A stretch of 64,000 nt of DNA from Synechococcus sp. CS-1330 (GCA_025128025.1 JAHLYR010000047.1:62001-126000); one strand, 5' to 3'; shown: positions 31,687 to 41,720, counted from the first letter of the stretch. A program made the numbers and translations. The notes: generated from the sequence alone by a model not told the origin.

Positions 31687-32606
31687 CTCGCTTCCCGCAC
31701 TCGCTTGGCCCAGCCCAGGCGGCGCAGCAGCTTGATGTGCTGCCAGGTGATGTCGAACTCAAACCAGCGCAGGCCGTGGCGCGCTGAGTGGGGGAAGGCG
31801 TGGTGGTTGTTGTGCCAGCCCTCGCCGAAGCTCAGGATTGCCACCCACCAGCAATTGCGCGAAAGGTCGGGGGAATTGAAGTTGCGGTAGCCGCAGAAGT
31901 GGGTAGCCGAATTCACCAGCCAGGTGACGTGATACACGATCACCAGACGCAGCGGGATCGCCCAGAGCACCAGGCCTAAGCCGCCGCCATGGAAGCCGGC
32001 CAGCTCGCCATACCAATAGAGAGCGGCGCCGAGGGGCAGTTGCAGCAGCAGGAACCAGCGATCCAGCCAGCGGTAGAAGGGGTCGCGCTGCAGGTCGCCA
32101 GTGAGCCGGCCCACGTGTTGCAGGGCCGGGATTTCGTGCAGCATCCAGTCGCTATGGGCCCACCACAGGCCCCGGGCCGCGTCGTGGTGGTCGTTGGGTT
32201 GGTCGGAATACTTGTGGTGGTGGCGGTGCAGTCCCACCCATTCGATCGGGCCGCTCTGGCAGGCCAGGGCTCCCATCAGCACCAGGAGGTGCTCCAGCCA
32301 CAGGGGGGCACTGAAGCTGCGGTGGGTCAGCATCCGGTGCAGGCCCAGGGTCACCCCCAGCACGGTGGTCCAATAGAGCACCGCCAGCACCACCACGGCC
32401 TGCCAGCTCCAGAAGCGCGGCAGCAGGGCAAACACCGCACCCACGTGCATCGCCAGCATGAAGCTGGTGGTGCCCCCCTTGAACTTGCGCTGGCGGCCCG
32501 GCAGGGGTTGGCGCCTTTCGGATACAGCAGCGCGGATGCGCTGATCCTCAAGCGCGCTGGGTGTGGCCGCACCCAAAACTTGGGCCGAATCGGTGCTGAC
32601 TACCAA
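31671..32606 (-). CDS. desC: Acyl-lipid delta-9 desaturase, second copy
   Basis: About 311 residues from the TTG at 32606. This start keeps the gene clear of the divergent gene starting at 32707; an upstream in-frame ATG (32774) would run well into that gene, and no other good start is seen. The histidine boxes are HRMLTHRSF, HRHHHKYSD and HNNHH. The paralogue at 29850-30821 is similar over the whole membrane part; the two differ in the N-terminal extension. A duplicated desC suggests different lipid positions or temperatures (inference). Confidence 0.9.
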   Translation of the reverse strand: MVVSTDSAQVLGAATPSALEDQRIRAAVSERRQPLPGRQRKFKGGTTSFMLAMHVGAVFALLPRFWSWQAVVVLAVLYWTTVLGVTLGLHRMLTHRSFSAPLWLEHLLVLMGALACQSGPIEWVGLHRHHHKYSDQPNDHHDAARGLWWAHSDWMLHEIPALQHVGRLTGDLQRDPFYRWLDRWFLLLQLPLGAALYWYGELAGFHGGGLGLVLWAIPLRLVIVYHVTWLVNSATHFCGYRNFNSPDLSRNCWWVAILSFGEGWHNNHHAFPHSARHGLRWFEFDITWQHIKLLRRLGWAKRVREASYNPS

Positions 32607-32636
32607 AGAACTCTCCGGGTGGTGCTCGCCCGATTC

Positions 32637-32670
32637 ACGCCTGGGCAGCGAGGCAAATCTAGCCAGGCGT
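32637..32670. promoter_or_regulatory. Inverted repeat upstream of second desaturase
   Basis: ACGCCTGG (32637-32644) and CCAGGCGT (32663-32670) are perfect inverse complements with an 18-base spacer, placed between the second desaturase start and the divergent lyase-family gene. The arm spacing is nearly the same as in the repeat at 30830-30869, although the sequence differs. Confidence 0.3.
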
Positions 32671-32706
32671 CGCCCGGCAACATGGGACTCCCTGAGGGCT
32701 AGGCAG

Positions 32707-33975
32707 ATGGCGGATGTAGCGGAGGCCTTGGCCCGTAAGGCCGCCGAGCGGGTAGCCGCTGCCGTGGCCGCCACTGCCGCTGCTGCCGCTCACCACACCA
32801 GTCAGGTGCAGCCGCGGCTGGCCCGGGTGCTCGAGGCTTTCGCCGCCGAGCGGCTCGGCACCCAGCACTTCGCCTCGGTGAGCGGCTATGGCCACGGCGA
32901 TCAAGGCCGGGAGGTACTCGATCGGGTGTTTGCCCGGGTGCTGCAAGCCGAGGCGGCGGCCGTGCGACTGCAATTTGTCAGTGGTACCCACGCCATCGCG
33001 GCGGCGTTGTTTGGGGTGCTGCGCCCCGGCGACCGCCTGCTGGCCCTCACCGGCCGCCCCTACGACACCCTCGAAGAGGTGATTGGCATCCGCGGCAGCG
33101 GCCAGGGCTCCCTGGCGGAATTCGGCATCACCTACGCCGAGCTGGCGCTCACCGCCGCCGGCCGGGTCGATTTCGACGGCCTGGAGGACGCCCTGGCGCT
33201 GCCCACCCGCATGGTGCTGATCCAGCGCAGCTGCGGCTACAGCTGGCGGCCGTCCCTGTCGGTGGCCCAGATCGGCCTGCTCTGCGAGCGGGTAAAAGCG
33301 CTCCAGCCCGGCTGCGTCGTGTTCGTAGACAACTGCTACGGCGAGCTGGTGGAGGCCCAGGAGCCCACGGCGGTGGGGGCCGATCTGATTGCCGGCTCCT
33401 TGATCAAAAACCTCGGCGGCACCATTGCCCCCACCGGCGGTTACGTGGCCGGCCGGGCTGAGTTGGTCGAGCAGGCCTGCTGCCGGCTCACGGCGCCGGG
33501 CATCGGCGGCGAGGGGGGCACCAGCTTCGACCTCAATCGCCTGCTGGCCCAGGGGCTTTTCCTGGCTCCCCAGATGGTGGCTGAGGCCCTGATCTGCAGC
33601 GAGCTGGTGGCGGCCGTGTTCTCGGATCTGGGCTACGCGGTGCAGCCCCTGCCCGGTGCCCCCCGCAGCGACGTAATCCAGGCGGTGCGGCTCGGCGATC
33701 CCGAGCGGCTCAAAACCGTTTGCCGCGCCTTCCAGGCCGCATCACCGGTGGGCGCCTATCTCGATCCGGTGCCGGCGCCGATGCCCGGCTACGCCAGTGC
33801 CCTGGTGATGGCGGGCGGCACCTTCATCGACGGCAGCACCAGCGAGTTTTCCGCCGATGCGCCGCTGCGGGAGCCCTACGTGCTGTTTGCCCAGGGCGGC
33901 ACCCACCGCGCCCATGCCCAGATCGCTCTGGAGCGAGCCCTGCTGGCACTGGCGCAGGCAGGCCACCAGGTCTGA
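32707..33975 (+). CDS. Methionine gamma-lyase family / YnbB-like PLP enzyme
   Basis: About 422 residues from ATG 32707 (MADVAEALARKAAERV); an in-frame ATG at 32563 exists but the added part has no family character and would overlap the divergent desaturase gene. Fold type I PLP enzyme of the methionine gamma-lyase/aluminium-resistance protein family: FGVLRPGDRLLALTGRPYDT, VFVDNCYGELVE with the PLP Asp, GSLIKNLGGTIAPTGGYVAG with the Schiff-base Lys, and GEGGTSFDLNRLLAQGLFLA. The substrate is not established. gcvH begins 66 bases after its stop. Confidence 0.85.
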   Translation: MADVAEALARKAAERVAAAVAATAAAAAHHTSQVQPRLARVLEAFAAERLGTQHFASVSGYGHGDQGREVLDRVFARVLQAEAAAVRLQFVSGTHAIAAALFGVLRPGDRLLALTGRPYDTLEEVIGIRGSGQGSLAEFGITYAELALTAAGRVDFDGLEDALALPTRMVLIQRSCGYSWRPSLSVAQIGLLCERVKALQPGCVVFVDNCYGELVEAQEPTAVGADLIAGSLIKNLGGTIAPTGGYVAGRAELVEQACCRLTAPGIGGEGGTSFDLNRLLAQGLFLAPQMVAEALICSELVAAVFSDLGYAVQPLPGAPRSDVIQAVRLGDPERLKTVCRAFQAASPVGAYLDPVPAPMPGYASALVMAGGTFIDGSTSEFSADAPLREPYVLFAQGGTHRAHAQIALERALLALAQAGHQV

Positions 33976-34041
33976 TTACGCAGATCTCGCCGCTGTTTTC
34001 AACCCAATGCCGACAGACTGGCACCACCTTGCTGCTGCGTG

Positions 34042-34431
34042 ATGGCGCTCCCCATCCCCGGTGATTGCCGCTACGCCGACAGCCATGAATACGTGCGCCC
34101 TGAGGGCGAGAGGCTGCGGCTGGGCCTGAGTGCCTTCGCCGTCGACCAGCTTGGCGACATCGTGTTTGTTGAGCTGCCAGCGGTGGGCGCCAGCCTTGTT
34201 CAGGGCGCCAGTTTTGGCAGCGTTGAATCGGTGAAGGCGGTGGAAGATCTGATGGCGCCGGTGAGCGGTGTGGTGCTGGCCCGCAATGAGGCGGTGCTCG
34301 CTAGCCCGGAGGAGCTGCAGAACGATCCCTACGGGGAGGGTTGGCTGCTGGTGCTGCAGCCCGCTGATCCGGCTCAGCTCGCTGGACTGCTGGATGCGGC
34401 CACCTACTCGGCCAAGGTGCAAGGCGCCTGA
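34042..34431 (+). CDS. gcvH: Glycine cleavage system H protein
   Basis: 129 residues from ATG 34042 (a GTG one codon upstream is also possible). The lipoyl attachment site is [11 protein letters not shown] with Lys65. It carries the aminomethyl group between GcvP, GcvT and the dihydrolipoyl dehydrogenase, linking photorespiratory glycine breakdown to one-carbon metabolism in the cytoplasm. Its TGA overlaps the ATG of gcvP (TGATG at 34429-34433), so the two are translationally coupled. gcvT is not in the window, which is usual in cyanobacteria. Confidence 0.97.
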   Translation: MALPIPGDCRYADSHEYVRPEGERLRLGLSAFAVDQLGDIVFVELPAVGASLVQGASFGSVESVKAVEDLMAPVSGVVLARNEAVLASPEELQNDPYGEGWLLVLQPADPAQLAGLLDAATYSAKVQGA

Positions 34432-37340
34432 TGGCAGCTGCGGACGCACCAGACCTTTCTTTTATTGGGCGCCACATCGGTCCGAGCGCCGCTGAGCAGC
34501 AGCGGATGTTGGCGGAACTCGGAGCGTCCAGTCTCGAGGCCCTGGCCGCCCAGGTGGTGCCCGCCGATTTGCTTCTAGATCCGGCGGCCTCGGCTGCGGG
34601 TTTGCCCGAGCCCTGCAGTGAGGCCCAGGCCCTGGCTGAACTTGCCGAGATCGCTGCGGCTAACCAGCTGCAGCGCAGCTTGATCGGCCAGGGTTACTAC
34701 GGCACCGCCACGCCGGCCCTGATCCAGCGCCAGGTGTTTGAAAACCCCGCCTGGTACACCGCCTACACCCCCTACCAGGCCGAAATTGCCCAGGGCCGGC
34801 TGGAGGCCCTGCTGAATTTTCAGACCCTGATCAGCGAGCTCACCGGCCTGCCGATCGCCAATGCCTCCTTATTGGATGAGGCCACCGCCGCCGCTGAAGC
34901 CATGGCCATGGCCAGCGCTGTCTGCAAGCGCCCCGGTGCCACGCGCTTTCTGGTGGATCGGGCCGTGTTCCCCCAGACCCTGGCGGTGCTGCAAACCCGG
35001 GCCGAGCCCCTGGGCATCCAGCTCGAGCTAGTGGCAGCCGAGTCGCTGGCTGCAGCCCCCCTGCCAGCAGATGCTTTTGGTTTGCTGATCCAGCTGCCTG
35101 GCCGCAAGGGCAGGCTCTGGGATCCCAGCGAACTGCTGGCTAGCGCCCGCCAGGCCGGGGTGATCACGGCTGTGGCGATCGATCCCCTGGCCCAGGTGCT
35201 ACTGGAGCCGGTGGGCCACCTCGGCGCTGATATCGCCGTCGGCAGCGCCCAGCGCCTGGGGGTGCCGCTGGGTTTTGGTGGTCCCCATGCCGCTTTTTTC
35301 GCCACGGGCGACCAGTTCAAGCGCCAGATCCCTGGCCGCCTGGTGGGGCGCTCGCTGGATGCGGAAGGCCAGCCGGCCCTGCGCCTGGCCCTGCAGACCC
35401 GAGAACAACACATCCGCCGCGACAAGGCCACCAGCAACATCTGCACCGCCCAGGTGCTACTCGCGGTAATGGCCGGTTTCTATGCCGTGCACCATGGCCC
35501 GGACGGCCTGGAGGCGATCGCCCGGCGCTTGCTCAGCCTGCGCGCGGCCCTTGTGGCTGGCCTGGAGGCCCTCGCACTGCCGGTGTTGCCGGGCCAGGGT
35601 TTTGACACGGTGTGGCTGCCCCTGCCGCCGGATCAAGCCGAGGTGCTGGTGGCCGCTGCTCTGGCGGCCGGCTTCAACCTGCACCAGGCAGATGATGGGG
35701 TTGGTATCAGCCTTGATGAGCTGAGCAGCGCCGAGGAGCTGGAGCGGCTGCTGCGGGGGCTGGCTGGCTGCGCTGAGCCCTGGCGGGAGCTGGGCACCAG
35801 CCCGCCTGCTGGCCCGGCCATGCCCCTGCGCCAGCAGCCCTGGTTGCAGCAGAGCGTCTTCCACCGCTACCGCAGTGAAACGGAGCTGTTGCGCTACATC
35901 CAGCGCCTTTCAGCCAAGGATCTATCCCTGGTGCACGGGATGATCCCCCTTGGCAGCTGCACCATGAAGCTCAATGCCGCCGCCGAGCTGGCGCCGGTGA
36001 GCTGGCCGGCCTTCAGCCAGCTGCACCCCTTCGCCCCGGCTGAGCAGGCCGCCGGATACCAGCTGCTGGCGGCGGATCTGGAGCGTTGGCTGGCGCTGAT
36101 CACCGGGTTTGCCGGCGTGTCGCTGCAGCCCAACGCCGGCTCCCAGGGGGAATATGCCGGCCTGCTGGCGATCCGGGCCTGGCACCGCAGCCGGGGGGAA
36201 GCCCATCGCACCGTTTGTTTGATTCCCACCAGTGCCCACGGCACAAACCCAGCCAGCGCGGTGATGGCGGGCCTGCAAGTGGTGGCGGTGGCCTGCGATG
36301 GGGCCGGCAACATTGATCTTGCAGACCTGGAGGCCAAGGCCGCTGCCCACGCCGAGCAGCTGGCGGCGCTGATGGTCACCTATCCCTCCACCCACGGCGT
36401 GTTTGAGCCGGCTATTCGCCGCATCTGCGAGCTGGTGCACAGCCGCGGCGGCCAGGTGTATCTCGATGGCGCCAACCTCAACGCCCAGGTGGGCCTATGC
36501 AAGCCGGGTCTCTACGGCGCCGATGTTTGCCACCTCAACCTGCACAAGACCTTCTGCATTCCCCACGGCGGCGGCGGCCCTGGCGTGGGCCCGATTGCGG
36601 TGGCCTCCCATCTGCTGCCCTTCTTGCCGGGTGCCGCAGGGGTTGAGTGCGGAGGGGTGGGGCCCGTGGCGGCGGCACCCCTGGGCAGTGCTTCGATTCT
36701 GGCGATCAGCTGGATGTACATCCGCATGATGGGCGGCGCGGGCCTGCGCCAGGCCAGCCAGGTGGCCCTGCTGGCCGCCAACCTGCTGGCCGAGCGCCTG
36801 GAGCCCCACTTCCCCGTGCTCTACCGGGGCATGGGCGGCCGCGTGGCCCACGAGTGCATTCTTGATCTACGGCCGCTCAAGCGCAGCTGTGGCCTGGAGG
36901 TCGACGATCTGGCCAAGCGCCTGATGGACTACGGCTTCCATGCCCCCACGGTGAGCTGGCCAGTGGCGGGCACGGTGATGGTGGAACCCACAGAAAGTGA
37001 GTCGCGCGCTGAGCTCGACCGCTTCTGCGCGGCCATGGTGGCGATCCGCCAGGAGGCAGCGGCGCTGGAGGCCGGCAGCGCCGATCCCCTCAACAATCCC
37101 CTCAAGCGAGCCCCCCACACCCTGGCCGCCGTGACTGCTGAGCAATGGGATCGGCCCTATACCCGCCAGCAGGCGGCATTTCCGGCTGGTGAGGATCAGC
37201 GCCTATCGAAGTTTTGGCCGGCGGTGGCCCGGATCGACAACGCCTACGGCGATCGCAACCTGGTGTGCACCTGCCCGAGCATGGAGGAGCTGGCAGAGCA
37301 GCAACTGGCCCAAGTGGTGCCAGCTGCCACTGTTCTTTAG
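34431..37340 (+). CDS. gcvP: Glycine dehydrogenase (decarboxylating), P protein
   Basis: 969 residues, full length of the single-chain GcvP. It decarboxylates glycine using pyridoxal phosphate and passes the aminomethyl group to lipoyl-GcvH. The N-terminal half begins with [17 protein letters not shown]; the PLP-binding Lys is about residue 706 in [20 protein letters not shown], and the family phrase [11 protein letters not shown] follows. The C-terminus ends with [14 protein letters not shown]. No damage is seen. Start overlaps the gcvH stop; no glycine riboswitch is present in the short leader before gcvH. Confidence 0.98.
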   Translation: MAAADAPDLSFIGRHIGPSAAEQQRMLAELGASSLEALAAQVVPADLLLDPAASAAGLPEPCSEAQALAELAEIAAANQLQRSLIGQGYYGTATPALIQRQVFENPAWYTAYTPYQAEIAQGRLEALLNFQTLISELTGLPIANASLLDEATAAAEAMAMASAVCKRPGATRFLVDRAVFPQTLAVLQTRAEPLGIQLELVAAESLAAAPLPADAFGLLIQLPGRKGRLWDPSELLASARQAGVITAVAIDPLAQVLLEPVGHLGADIAVGSAQRLGVPLGFGGPHAAFFATGDQFKRQIPGRLVGRSLDAEGQPALRLALQTREQHIRRDKATSNICTAQVLLAVMAGFYAVHHGPDGLEAIARRLLSLRAALVAGLEALALPVLPGQGFDTVWLPLPPDQAEVLVAAALAAGFNLHQADDGVGISLDELSSAEELERLLRGLAGCAEPWRELGTSPPAGPAMPLRQQPWLQQSVFHRYRSETELLRYIQRLSAKDLSLVHGMIPLGSCTMKLNAAAELAPVSWPAFSQLHPFAPAEQAAGYQLLAADLERWLALITGFAGVSLQPNAGSQGEYAGLLAIRAWHRSRGEAHRTVCLIPTSAHGTNPASAVMAGLQVVAVACDGAGNIDLADLEAKAAAHAEQLAALMVTYPSTHGVFEPAIRRICELVHSRGGQVYLDGANLNAQVGLCKPGLYGADVCHLNLHKTFCIPHGGGGPGVGPIAVASHLLPFLPGAAGVECGGVGPVAAAPLGSASILAISWMYIRMMGGAGLRQASQVALLAANLLAERLEPHFPVLYRGMGGRVAHECILDLRPLKRSCGLEVDDLAKRLMDYGFHAPTVSWPVAGTVMVEPTESESRAELDRFCAAMVAIRQEAAALEAGSADPLNNPLKRAPHTLAAVTAEQWDRPYTRQQAAFPAGEDQRLSKFWPAVARIDNAYGDRNLVCTCPSMEELAEQQLAQVVPAATVL

Positions 37341-37420
37341 TGCCGTCATGACGCACACTGTGCGGGCTTGACGCCTCTTAACAGGCACAATCAGCGCCTT
37401 AGCCATTCATTTTCGGGACT

Positions 37421-37615
37421 ATGAAAGGCAGCAACGACGGAACTGGTACAGGAGCGGGCCAGGTGCTGCGCGTCGAGGGCACCAACGTGTTGCGTGTTCC
37501 TTTTGGTGTGCGCCGCTCCCGCCGCACCCGTCCCCAGCGACCGGATCACTGGGCAACCCTGGTGCTGCCGTTCCATTCCCATCACGATCCCACGCCACCA
37601 CCTCAAGCAGCTTGA
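37421..37615 (+). CDS. Small basic hypothetical protein (64 residues)
   Basis: A 64-residue product beginning MKGSNDGTGTGAGQVLRVEG with a basic middle (FGVRRSRRTRPQRP) and a Pro/His-rich C-terminus (HSHHDPTPPPQ). It has its own apparent promoter gap after gcvP and looks like a short lineage-specific protein. No domain. Function unknown. Confidence 0.5.
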   Translation: MKGSNDGTGTGAGQVLRVEGTNVLRVPFGVRRSRRTRPQRPDHWATLVLPFHSHHDPTPPPQAA

Positions 37616-37633
37616 GTTCAAGCTTGGCTGAAA

Positions 37634-37864
37634 TCAAGCCGCATTTATTGATACGCCTAAGCGCCAATCAACTAAGGCTTTGACGTCAGATAGGGAGCTA
37701 GCGGGTACACGAAAAGGCAGCAGTCTCATGGGACTGCGCTCGGGGCGCACCAGCCAGGTTAAATCAGTTTGGGGAATTAGGACGAATCCCCTGTGACGAA
37801 CAGTTGCTCGCACCCCTTTGGAATAGCTATTGATTGCGCCAATAGTTGTGCTTTCGCCGAGCAT
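37634..37864 (-). CDS. Small hypothetical protein (76 residues)
   Basis: 76 residues from ATG 37864. The C-terminal two thirds (HRGFVLIPQTDLTWLVRPER, SPMRLLPFRVPASSLSDVKA, LVDWRL) have the look of a compact alpha/beta domain and match my memory of short conserved cyanobacterial proteins of unknown function. It converges on 37421-37615. Base composition here is somewhat more A/T-rich than gcvP. Confidence 0.55.
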   Translation of the reverse strand: MLGESTTIGAINSYSKGVRATVRHRGFVLIPQTDLTWLVRPERSPMRLLPFRVPASSLSDVKALVDWRLGVSINAA

Positions 37865-38005
37865 CCTTACTAGTCGAACTACGGCTATTGCAGTGGGCTG
37901 GCGGTGAAATCACAGCCTTTCGCGGAATTGCTTCGGATTATCATTGCACCTGCAAAAAGCTTTGGCCACCTAGTCATGGTAATGGGTTCTGGCCCAGTTG
38001 GGGTA

Positions 38006-38719
38006 TCAAATCCTTAGAAGTTTAGGCTCCCGGTAGGGCACGAAGCTGGTCTTGCGGGCGCCGCAGATTTGGCAACGCCAGTCGTCGGGGATCGCTTCAA
38101 AGGGGGTGCCTGGAGCGATGCCGGAATCGGGGTCGCCGGCTGTGGGGTCGTAGATCATTGAGCACAGCTTGCATATCCACTTGCCCGCTACGGGCTCAGC
38201 TGCTTCGCCGGCCACACCCTTGCCCTTCAGGGCTTCAAGGGCGAGGCCGTAGCGCTCGGCGTGGTGCTGCTCGATCGGCGTCAGCAGGCCGAAGTTTTTG
38301 GCGGCGGTGCGGAAGATGCCGGCGTGCTGATGTGATTCGTCGATCTGCTCCTGGAATTCAGCTGCGGCTTCGCCATCACGATCGGTGCGGGCCTGGGCGG
38401 CAAACTCCGGATACATGGTCGTGTATTCGTAGGTTTCGCCCTCGATCGCCAGCTCCAGGCAGCGGCTTAGCAGGGCTTGCTTCTGATCGTCGGAGAGGTT
38501 GGTGGGATTGTCGATCACCAGCTCGGGGTGGAGCAGCCTGAAGTGGGCGAAGGCATGCTCGGTTTCCTGGGCGGCGGTGTCGCGAAACAGCTTGGCCAGC
38601 TCGGAATTGCCGACCTGCTTGGCCACCTCCGCGAAAAACAGATATTTGCGATTGGCCATGCTCTCGCCGCCGAAGGCGGCTTCGAGGTTGGCCTGGGTGC
38701 TTGGTTTGGAGATATCCAT
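38006..38719 (-). CDS. Rubrerythrin
   Basis: 237 residues. N-terminal four-helix di-iron domain with the ligand helices AFGGESMANRKYLFFAEVAK, AQETEHAFAHFRLL and the later EGETYEYTTMYPEFA and QIDESHQHAG (ExxH-type ligands). C-terminal rubredoxin domain with paired knuckles CKLCSMIYDP and CQICGA. It reduces hydrogen peroxide in the cytoplasm using electrons passed via the rubredoxin iron. It lies after the DevBCA genes on the same strand with about 75 bases between, so weak coupling to that operon is possible. Confidence 0.95.
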   Translation of the reverse strand: MDISKPSTQANLEAAFGGESMANRKYLFFAEVAKQVGNSELAKLFRDTAAQETEHAFAHFRLLHPELVIDNPTNLSDDQKQALLSRCLELAIEGETYEYTTMYPEFAAQARTDRDGEAAAEFQEQIDESHQHAGIFRTAAKNFGLLTPIEQHHAERYGLALEALKGKGVAGEAAEPVAGKWICKLCSMIYDPTAGDPDSGIAPGTPFEAIPDDWRCQICGARKTSFVPYREPKLLRI

Positions 38720-38795
38720 GGCTTGGGCAAGCTGTTAGGTCAGCATAGGCCAGGTCGGACTCGGTATGAGTTGGTAGCGTTCGTGGTCGTTGGGG

Positions 38796-39497
38796 TCAGT
38801 CTTCCACCAAGGCGCCCGCTTCAAGGGCCACGATGCGATCAGCAATGTCCAGAACTTTGTTGTCGTGGGTCACCATCACAATTCCTGCTTGCTGCTCCTT
38901 TGCAAGGCGTTGGAACAGATCCACCACATCCCTGCCGGATTGGCGATCTAAGGCGGCGGTGGGTTCGTCGGCCAGCAACAGCTTGGGCCCCGCTACCAGG
39001 GCCCTGGCAATGGCGACCCGTTGTTTTTGGCCGCCCGAAAGTTTGGCGGGGCCGTAATCGAGGCGATGGCCCAGGCCCACTTGCTCTAGCCCTTGCTGGC
39101 AACGTTTATCCATGGCGGAGCGACCCTGCCGCAGCCAGTCCGGCAGCACCTCCAAGCCAAGCCGGACGTTTTGGAGGGCTGAGAGATAGGGCATCAGATT
39201 GTGGGCTTGAAAGATGAAGCCCACCTGGCGCCTCAACAGCGTGAGCTGTTGGCTTGACGCCTGCCTTAGCTCTTGGCCAAATATCTGCAAGCTGCCCTCT
39301 TGGGCTGCCCGTAGGGCTCCCACCATGGTTAGTAGGGTGGTTTTGCCTGAACCCGAGGGTCCAGTCAAGATCAAAATTTCTCCAGGATGCACGCTGAGGT
39401 TGATGTTGCGTAGCACCTGTTTGGGGCTGCCCGCCTCTTCAAACCAATGGTTTAGGCCTGCAATTTCGACGAGGGGGTTTTCCCCTGAGGTGGCCAT
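38796..39497 (-). CDS. devA: ABC transporter ATP-binding protein, DevA type
   Basis: 233 residues from ATG 39497, which overlaps the devC stop (TGATG); a TTG one codon upstream is also in frame. Walker A GPSGSGKTTLL, signature LSGGQKQRVAIARAL, Walker B LLLADEPTAALD are all intact. It powers the DevBCA exporter. In heterocyst formers DevBCA exports glycolipids with TolC; in unicellular species related complexes are of unknown cargo. The D-loop and H-loop (VTHDNKV) are normal. Confidence 0.93.
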   Translation of the reverse strand: MATSGENPLVEIAGLNHWFEEAGSPKQVLRNINLSVHPGEILILTGPSGSGKTTLLTMVGALRAAQEGSLQIFGQELRQASSQQLTLLRRQVGFIFQAHNLMPYLSALQNVRLGLEVLPDWLRQGRSAMDKRCQQGLEQVGLGHRLDYGPAKLSGGQKQRVAIARALVAGPKLLLADEPTAALDRQSGRDVVDLFQRLAKEQQAGIVMVTHDNKVLDIADRIVALEAGALVED

Positions 39498-40660
39498 CAA
39501 AAAACCTCGGCTGGATCAAGACGCCGCAGCTTCCCTGTGGCGAGCCATCCGGAGGCGCTGCACAGCACAAGGGTGAGGCAAAAAACAAATAGGGCTCGGC
39601 CTAGGGTCATGGCCACTAGGAGCCCTGTGGCACGCACCAGGACTTGATACAGCAGCATCGAAAGCAACACGCTGGGTAAGAAGGCCACGGTTGCCAGGAG
39701 CAGGGACTCTTGAAGAATGATCCCTACAACGAAGTTGTCGCCATAGCCGATGGCTTTCATGGTGGCGTACTCGCTGAGGTGATCGCCCACGTCTGAGTAG
39801 AGAATCTGATAGACAATGATTGCTCCAACAGCTAGGCCGACAAGCACGCCCAGGTTGAAGATCAAGCCAAAGGAGGTATTGCGCTGCCAATGGATCATTT
39901 CACGATCTTTGAGCTGCTGGATCGTCAGCACCTGGAGTGAGGGATCCAAAAACCTGGAGATCGTTGCCTGGACCTGGGCTTCATTGGCGCCAGCACTGAG
40001 CTGGATTACGCCTAATTGGATGTCATCGTTGCTCTTTTCAGGGAAGTAGGTCTGAAAGTTGGCTGCAGACATGATCAGGTTGATGTCGGCTGCAAAGGTG
40101 AGTCCAAGCTTGAAGATTCCCACCACCTTGGCCTGTTGGCCGCGCAATTCAGTCAGATAGCTGTTGCCCATCGCCAGGGTCTGCACTACTGATCCAGCTG
40201 CTTTTTTCGATGCTGAGTCGAAGAAGAGGGTGTTTGGCTGCTTGAGCAGTGCTCTATTTTGTTGGAGGATCGGCAGCTTCAGAGCCGGATTCTCTGGGGT
40301 GACCCCAAAGACAAGCGCTTGCTTACTCTGACGGGTATCCCTGTTGAGCCAGTCGGCTTTACCGATATACAGAGGTGTGACACCAGCAACACCTTGAACC
40401 CCTAGGGCCCGAACGAGTTGGGCCCTGGAGAAATTGAGAGGTTCGCCCAGGTTGGTGTATCGCTTGGGAACGAGGACCAGTTGACCACTGATTTGATCGA
40501 TGGGCCTTTTTTGGCTGTCGTACAGCGAACCGGATAGTCCGAGCTGGAAGAAGACCAGCACATTGGCGAAACTCACCCCAGCGATAGCAGCCAGAAGCCG
40601 GAGGGGACGATGGCTGAGTTGCAGCCACGCTATGGGGGTGCGACAGCCCAGCGGGTTCAT
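39497..40660 (-). CDS. devC: ABC exporter permease, DevC type
   Basis: 387 residues, FtsX-like/MacB-type permease: one N-terminal helix (LLAAIAGVSFANVLVFFQLG), a large periplasmic domain of about 220 residues, then three C-terminal helices (GLIFNLGVLVGLAVGAIIVY; the segment around GIILQESLLLATVAFLPSVL; ALFVFCLTLVLC). The conserved YATMKAIGYGDNFV coupling segment contacts DevA. The ATG overlaps the devB TGA by four bases (ATGA). Confidence 0.93.
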   Translation of the reverse strand: MNPLGCRTPIAWLQLSHRPLRLLAAIAGVSFANVLVFFQLGLSGSLYDSQKRPIDQISGQLVLVPKRYTNLGEPLNFSRAQLVRALGVQGVAGVTPLYIGKADWLNRDTRQSKQALVFGVTPENPALKLPILQQNRALLKQPNTLFFDSASKKAAGSVVQTLAMGNSYLTELRGQQAKVVGIFKLGLTFAADINLIMSAANFQTYFPEKSNDDIQLGVIQLSAGANEAQVQATISRFLDPSLQVLTIQQLKDREMIHWQRNTSFGLIFNLGVLVGLAVGAIIVYQILYSDVGDHLSEYATMKAIGYGDNFVVGIILQESLLLATVAFLPSVLLSMLLYQVLVRATGLLVAMTLGRALFVFCLTLVLCSASGWLATGKLRRLDPAEVF

Positions 40661-41649
40661 AATTTTATCGGCCGCATCTGTCGCTGCGCTGCTGTTAGGG
40701 GACTGAAAAGCACATTCACCTGTAGATAATTGACCCGACTGGCTTTTGCCATGGCGTTTTCGGGAAGGGTTATCTTTACTTCGACAACTCGCCGGTCGAC
40801 GTTTTCGCCCGACTCCCCACTAAATACACTTTGGCGACTGACCTGGCGGGAAATTTCCGTGACACGCCCTCGCTCGGTCTTGCCTTGGAATCCATCAGCG
40901 GTGATGGTTGCCTCCTGGCCCAAACGGATTTCTGGTAGGTCCGTTTGATAAACCTCAGCGATCACTCCCATGCTTTTGGTGTTTCCCATTTCGACAAGTC
41001 CTGCGTCTCCAACTTTGTCGCCGGCACGGGCATTGATTTTAAAGATAGTGCCGGCATAGGGCGCCCGTATGGTGGCCTTGGCTAGTTCACTTCTGTCTTT
41101 CGCCAGGCTGGCCCGGCTCTCGTCAAGTTCGGCGGCCAGGGTTGCCCGGTCGGCGATCGCCTGCTCAAGCTGGGCGCTGGCGCTCTCGGCTTCAGCCACT
41201 TGAGACTCCATTCTGTTCGCGCTTGTGGCTCCAGAGGCAAACAACTCCCTGGCTCGGCGTGCTTCTGCCTCGGCCTGGCCCAAGTCGGCGCGGTAGCGCC
41301 TGATCACGCTTTCCTGGGCTGAGAGTTTGCGCTGGGCAACCTGCAAGGAAGCCTGGGATTTGCGCACCGTGGCACTGAGGGGATCAATGCTTGCGAGGAT
41401 TGCCAGGGGTTGCCCTGCTACGACGAAATCCCCCTCTTGAATCAGGATTTTACGGACTGGATCGTTGATCAGCGAGCTTGGAACGGAGACCTTGCTGATG
41501 CCTTCGAGGGGCTCAATGCGTCCAATGGCTGAAATCTGTCTGGGCAGGAGTGCCTGCTCAGATTTGGGCGGATTTTGGGAAGCGTTACATCCCGCCAGAA
41601 CCCCATACGCCAATAAGAGGGAGAGCGATATGGAAAAACGGCGACCCAT
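40657..41649 (-). CDS. devB: HlyD-like periplasmic adaptor, DevB type
   Basis: About 330 residues from ATG 41649; an in-frame TTG at 41664 would add five residues. The N-terminus is a lipoprotein-type signal (SLSLLLAYGVLAGC) with the lipobox Cys near residue 21. A membrane-fusion adaptor layout follows: half-motif GRIEPLEGISKVSVPS, a long coiled coil (QASLQVAQRKLSAQ to ASLAKDRSELAKA), and the second half IRAPYAGTIFKINARAGDK. It joins DevC/A to an outer-membrane TolC-like channel. Confidence 0.93.
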   Translation of the reverse strand: MGRRFSISLSLLLAYGVLAGCNASQNPPKSEQALLPRQISAIGRIEPLEGISKVSVPSSLINDPVRKILIQEGDFVVAGQPLAILASIDPLSATVRKSQASLQVAQRKLSAQESVIRRYRADLGQAEAEARRARELFASGATSANRMESQVAEAESASAQLEQAIADRATLAAELDESRASLAKDRSELAKATIRAPYAGTIFKINARAGDKVGDAGLVEMGNTKSMGVIAEVYQTDLPEIRLGQEATITADGFQGKTERGRVTEISRQVSRQSVFSGESGENVDRRVVEVKITLPENAMAKASRVNYLQVNVLFSPLTAAQRQMRPIKL

Positions 41650-41720
41650 CCATGCCCTAGGCAATGATCAAATTATGGCAAGGATCCAACAGATCTGATC
41701 AATTGAAGTTAGGGGGATGG

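Noticed and set aside
33976-34041. Glycine riboswitch before gcvH
   Set aside because: The leader is only about 66 bases with no aptamer-like pairing.
37353-37366. Small hairpin after gcvP (CGCAC/GTGCG)
   Set aside because: Only five base pairs and no T-run; too weak for a terminator call.
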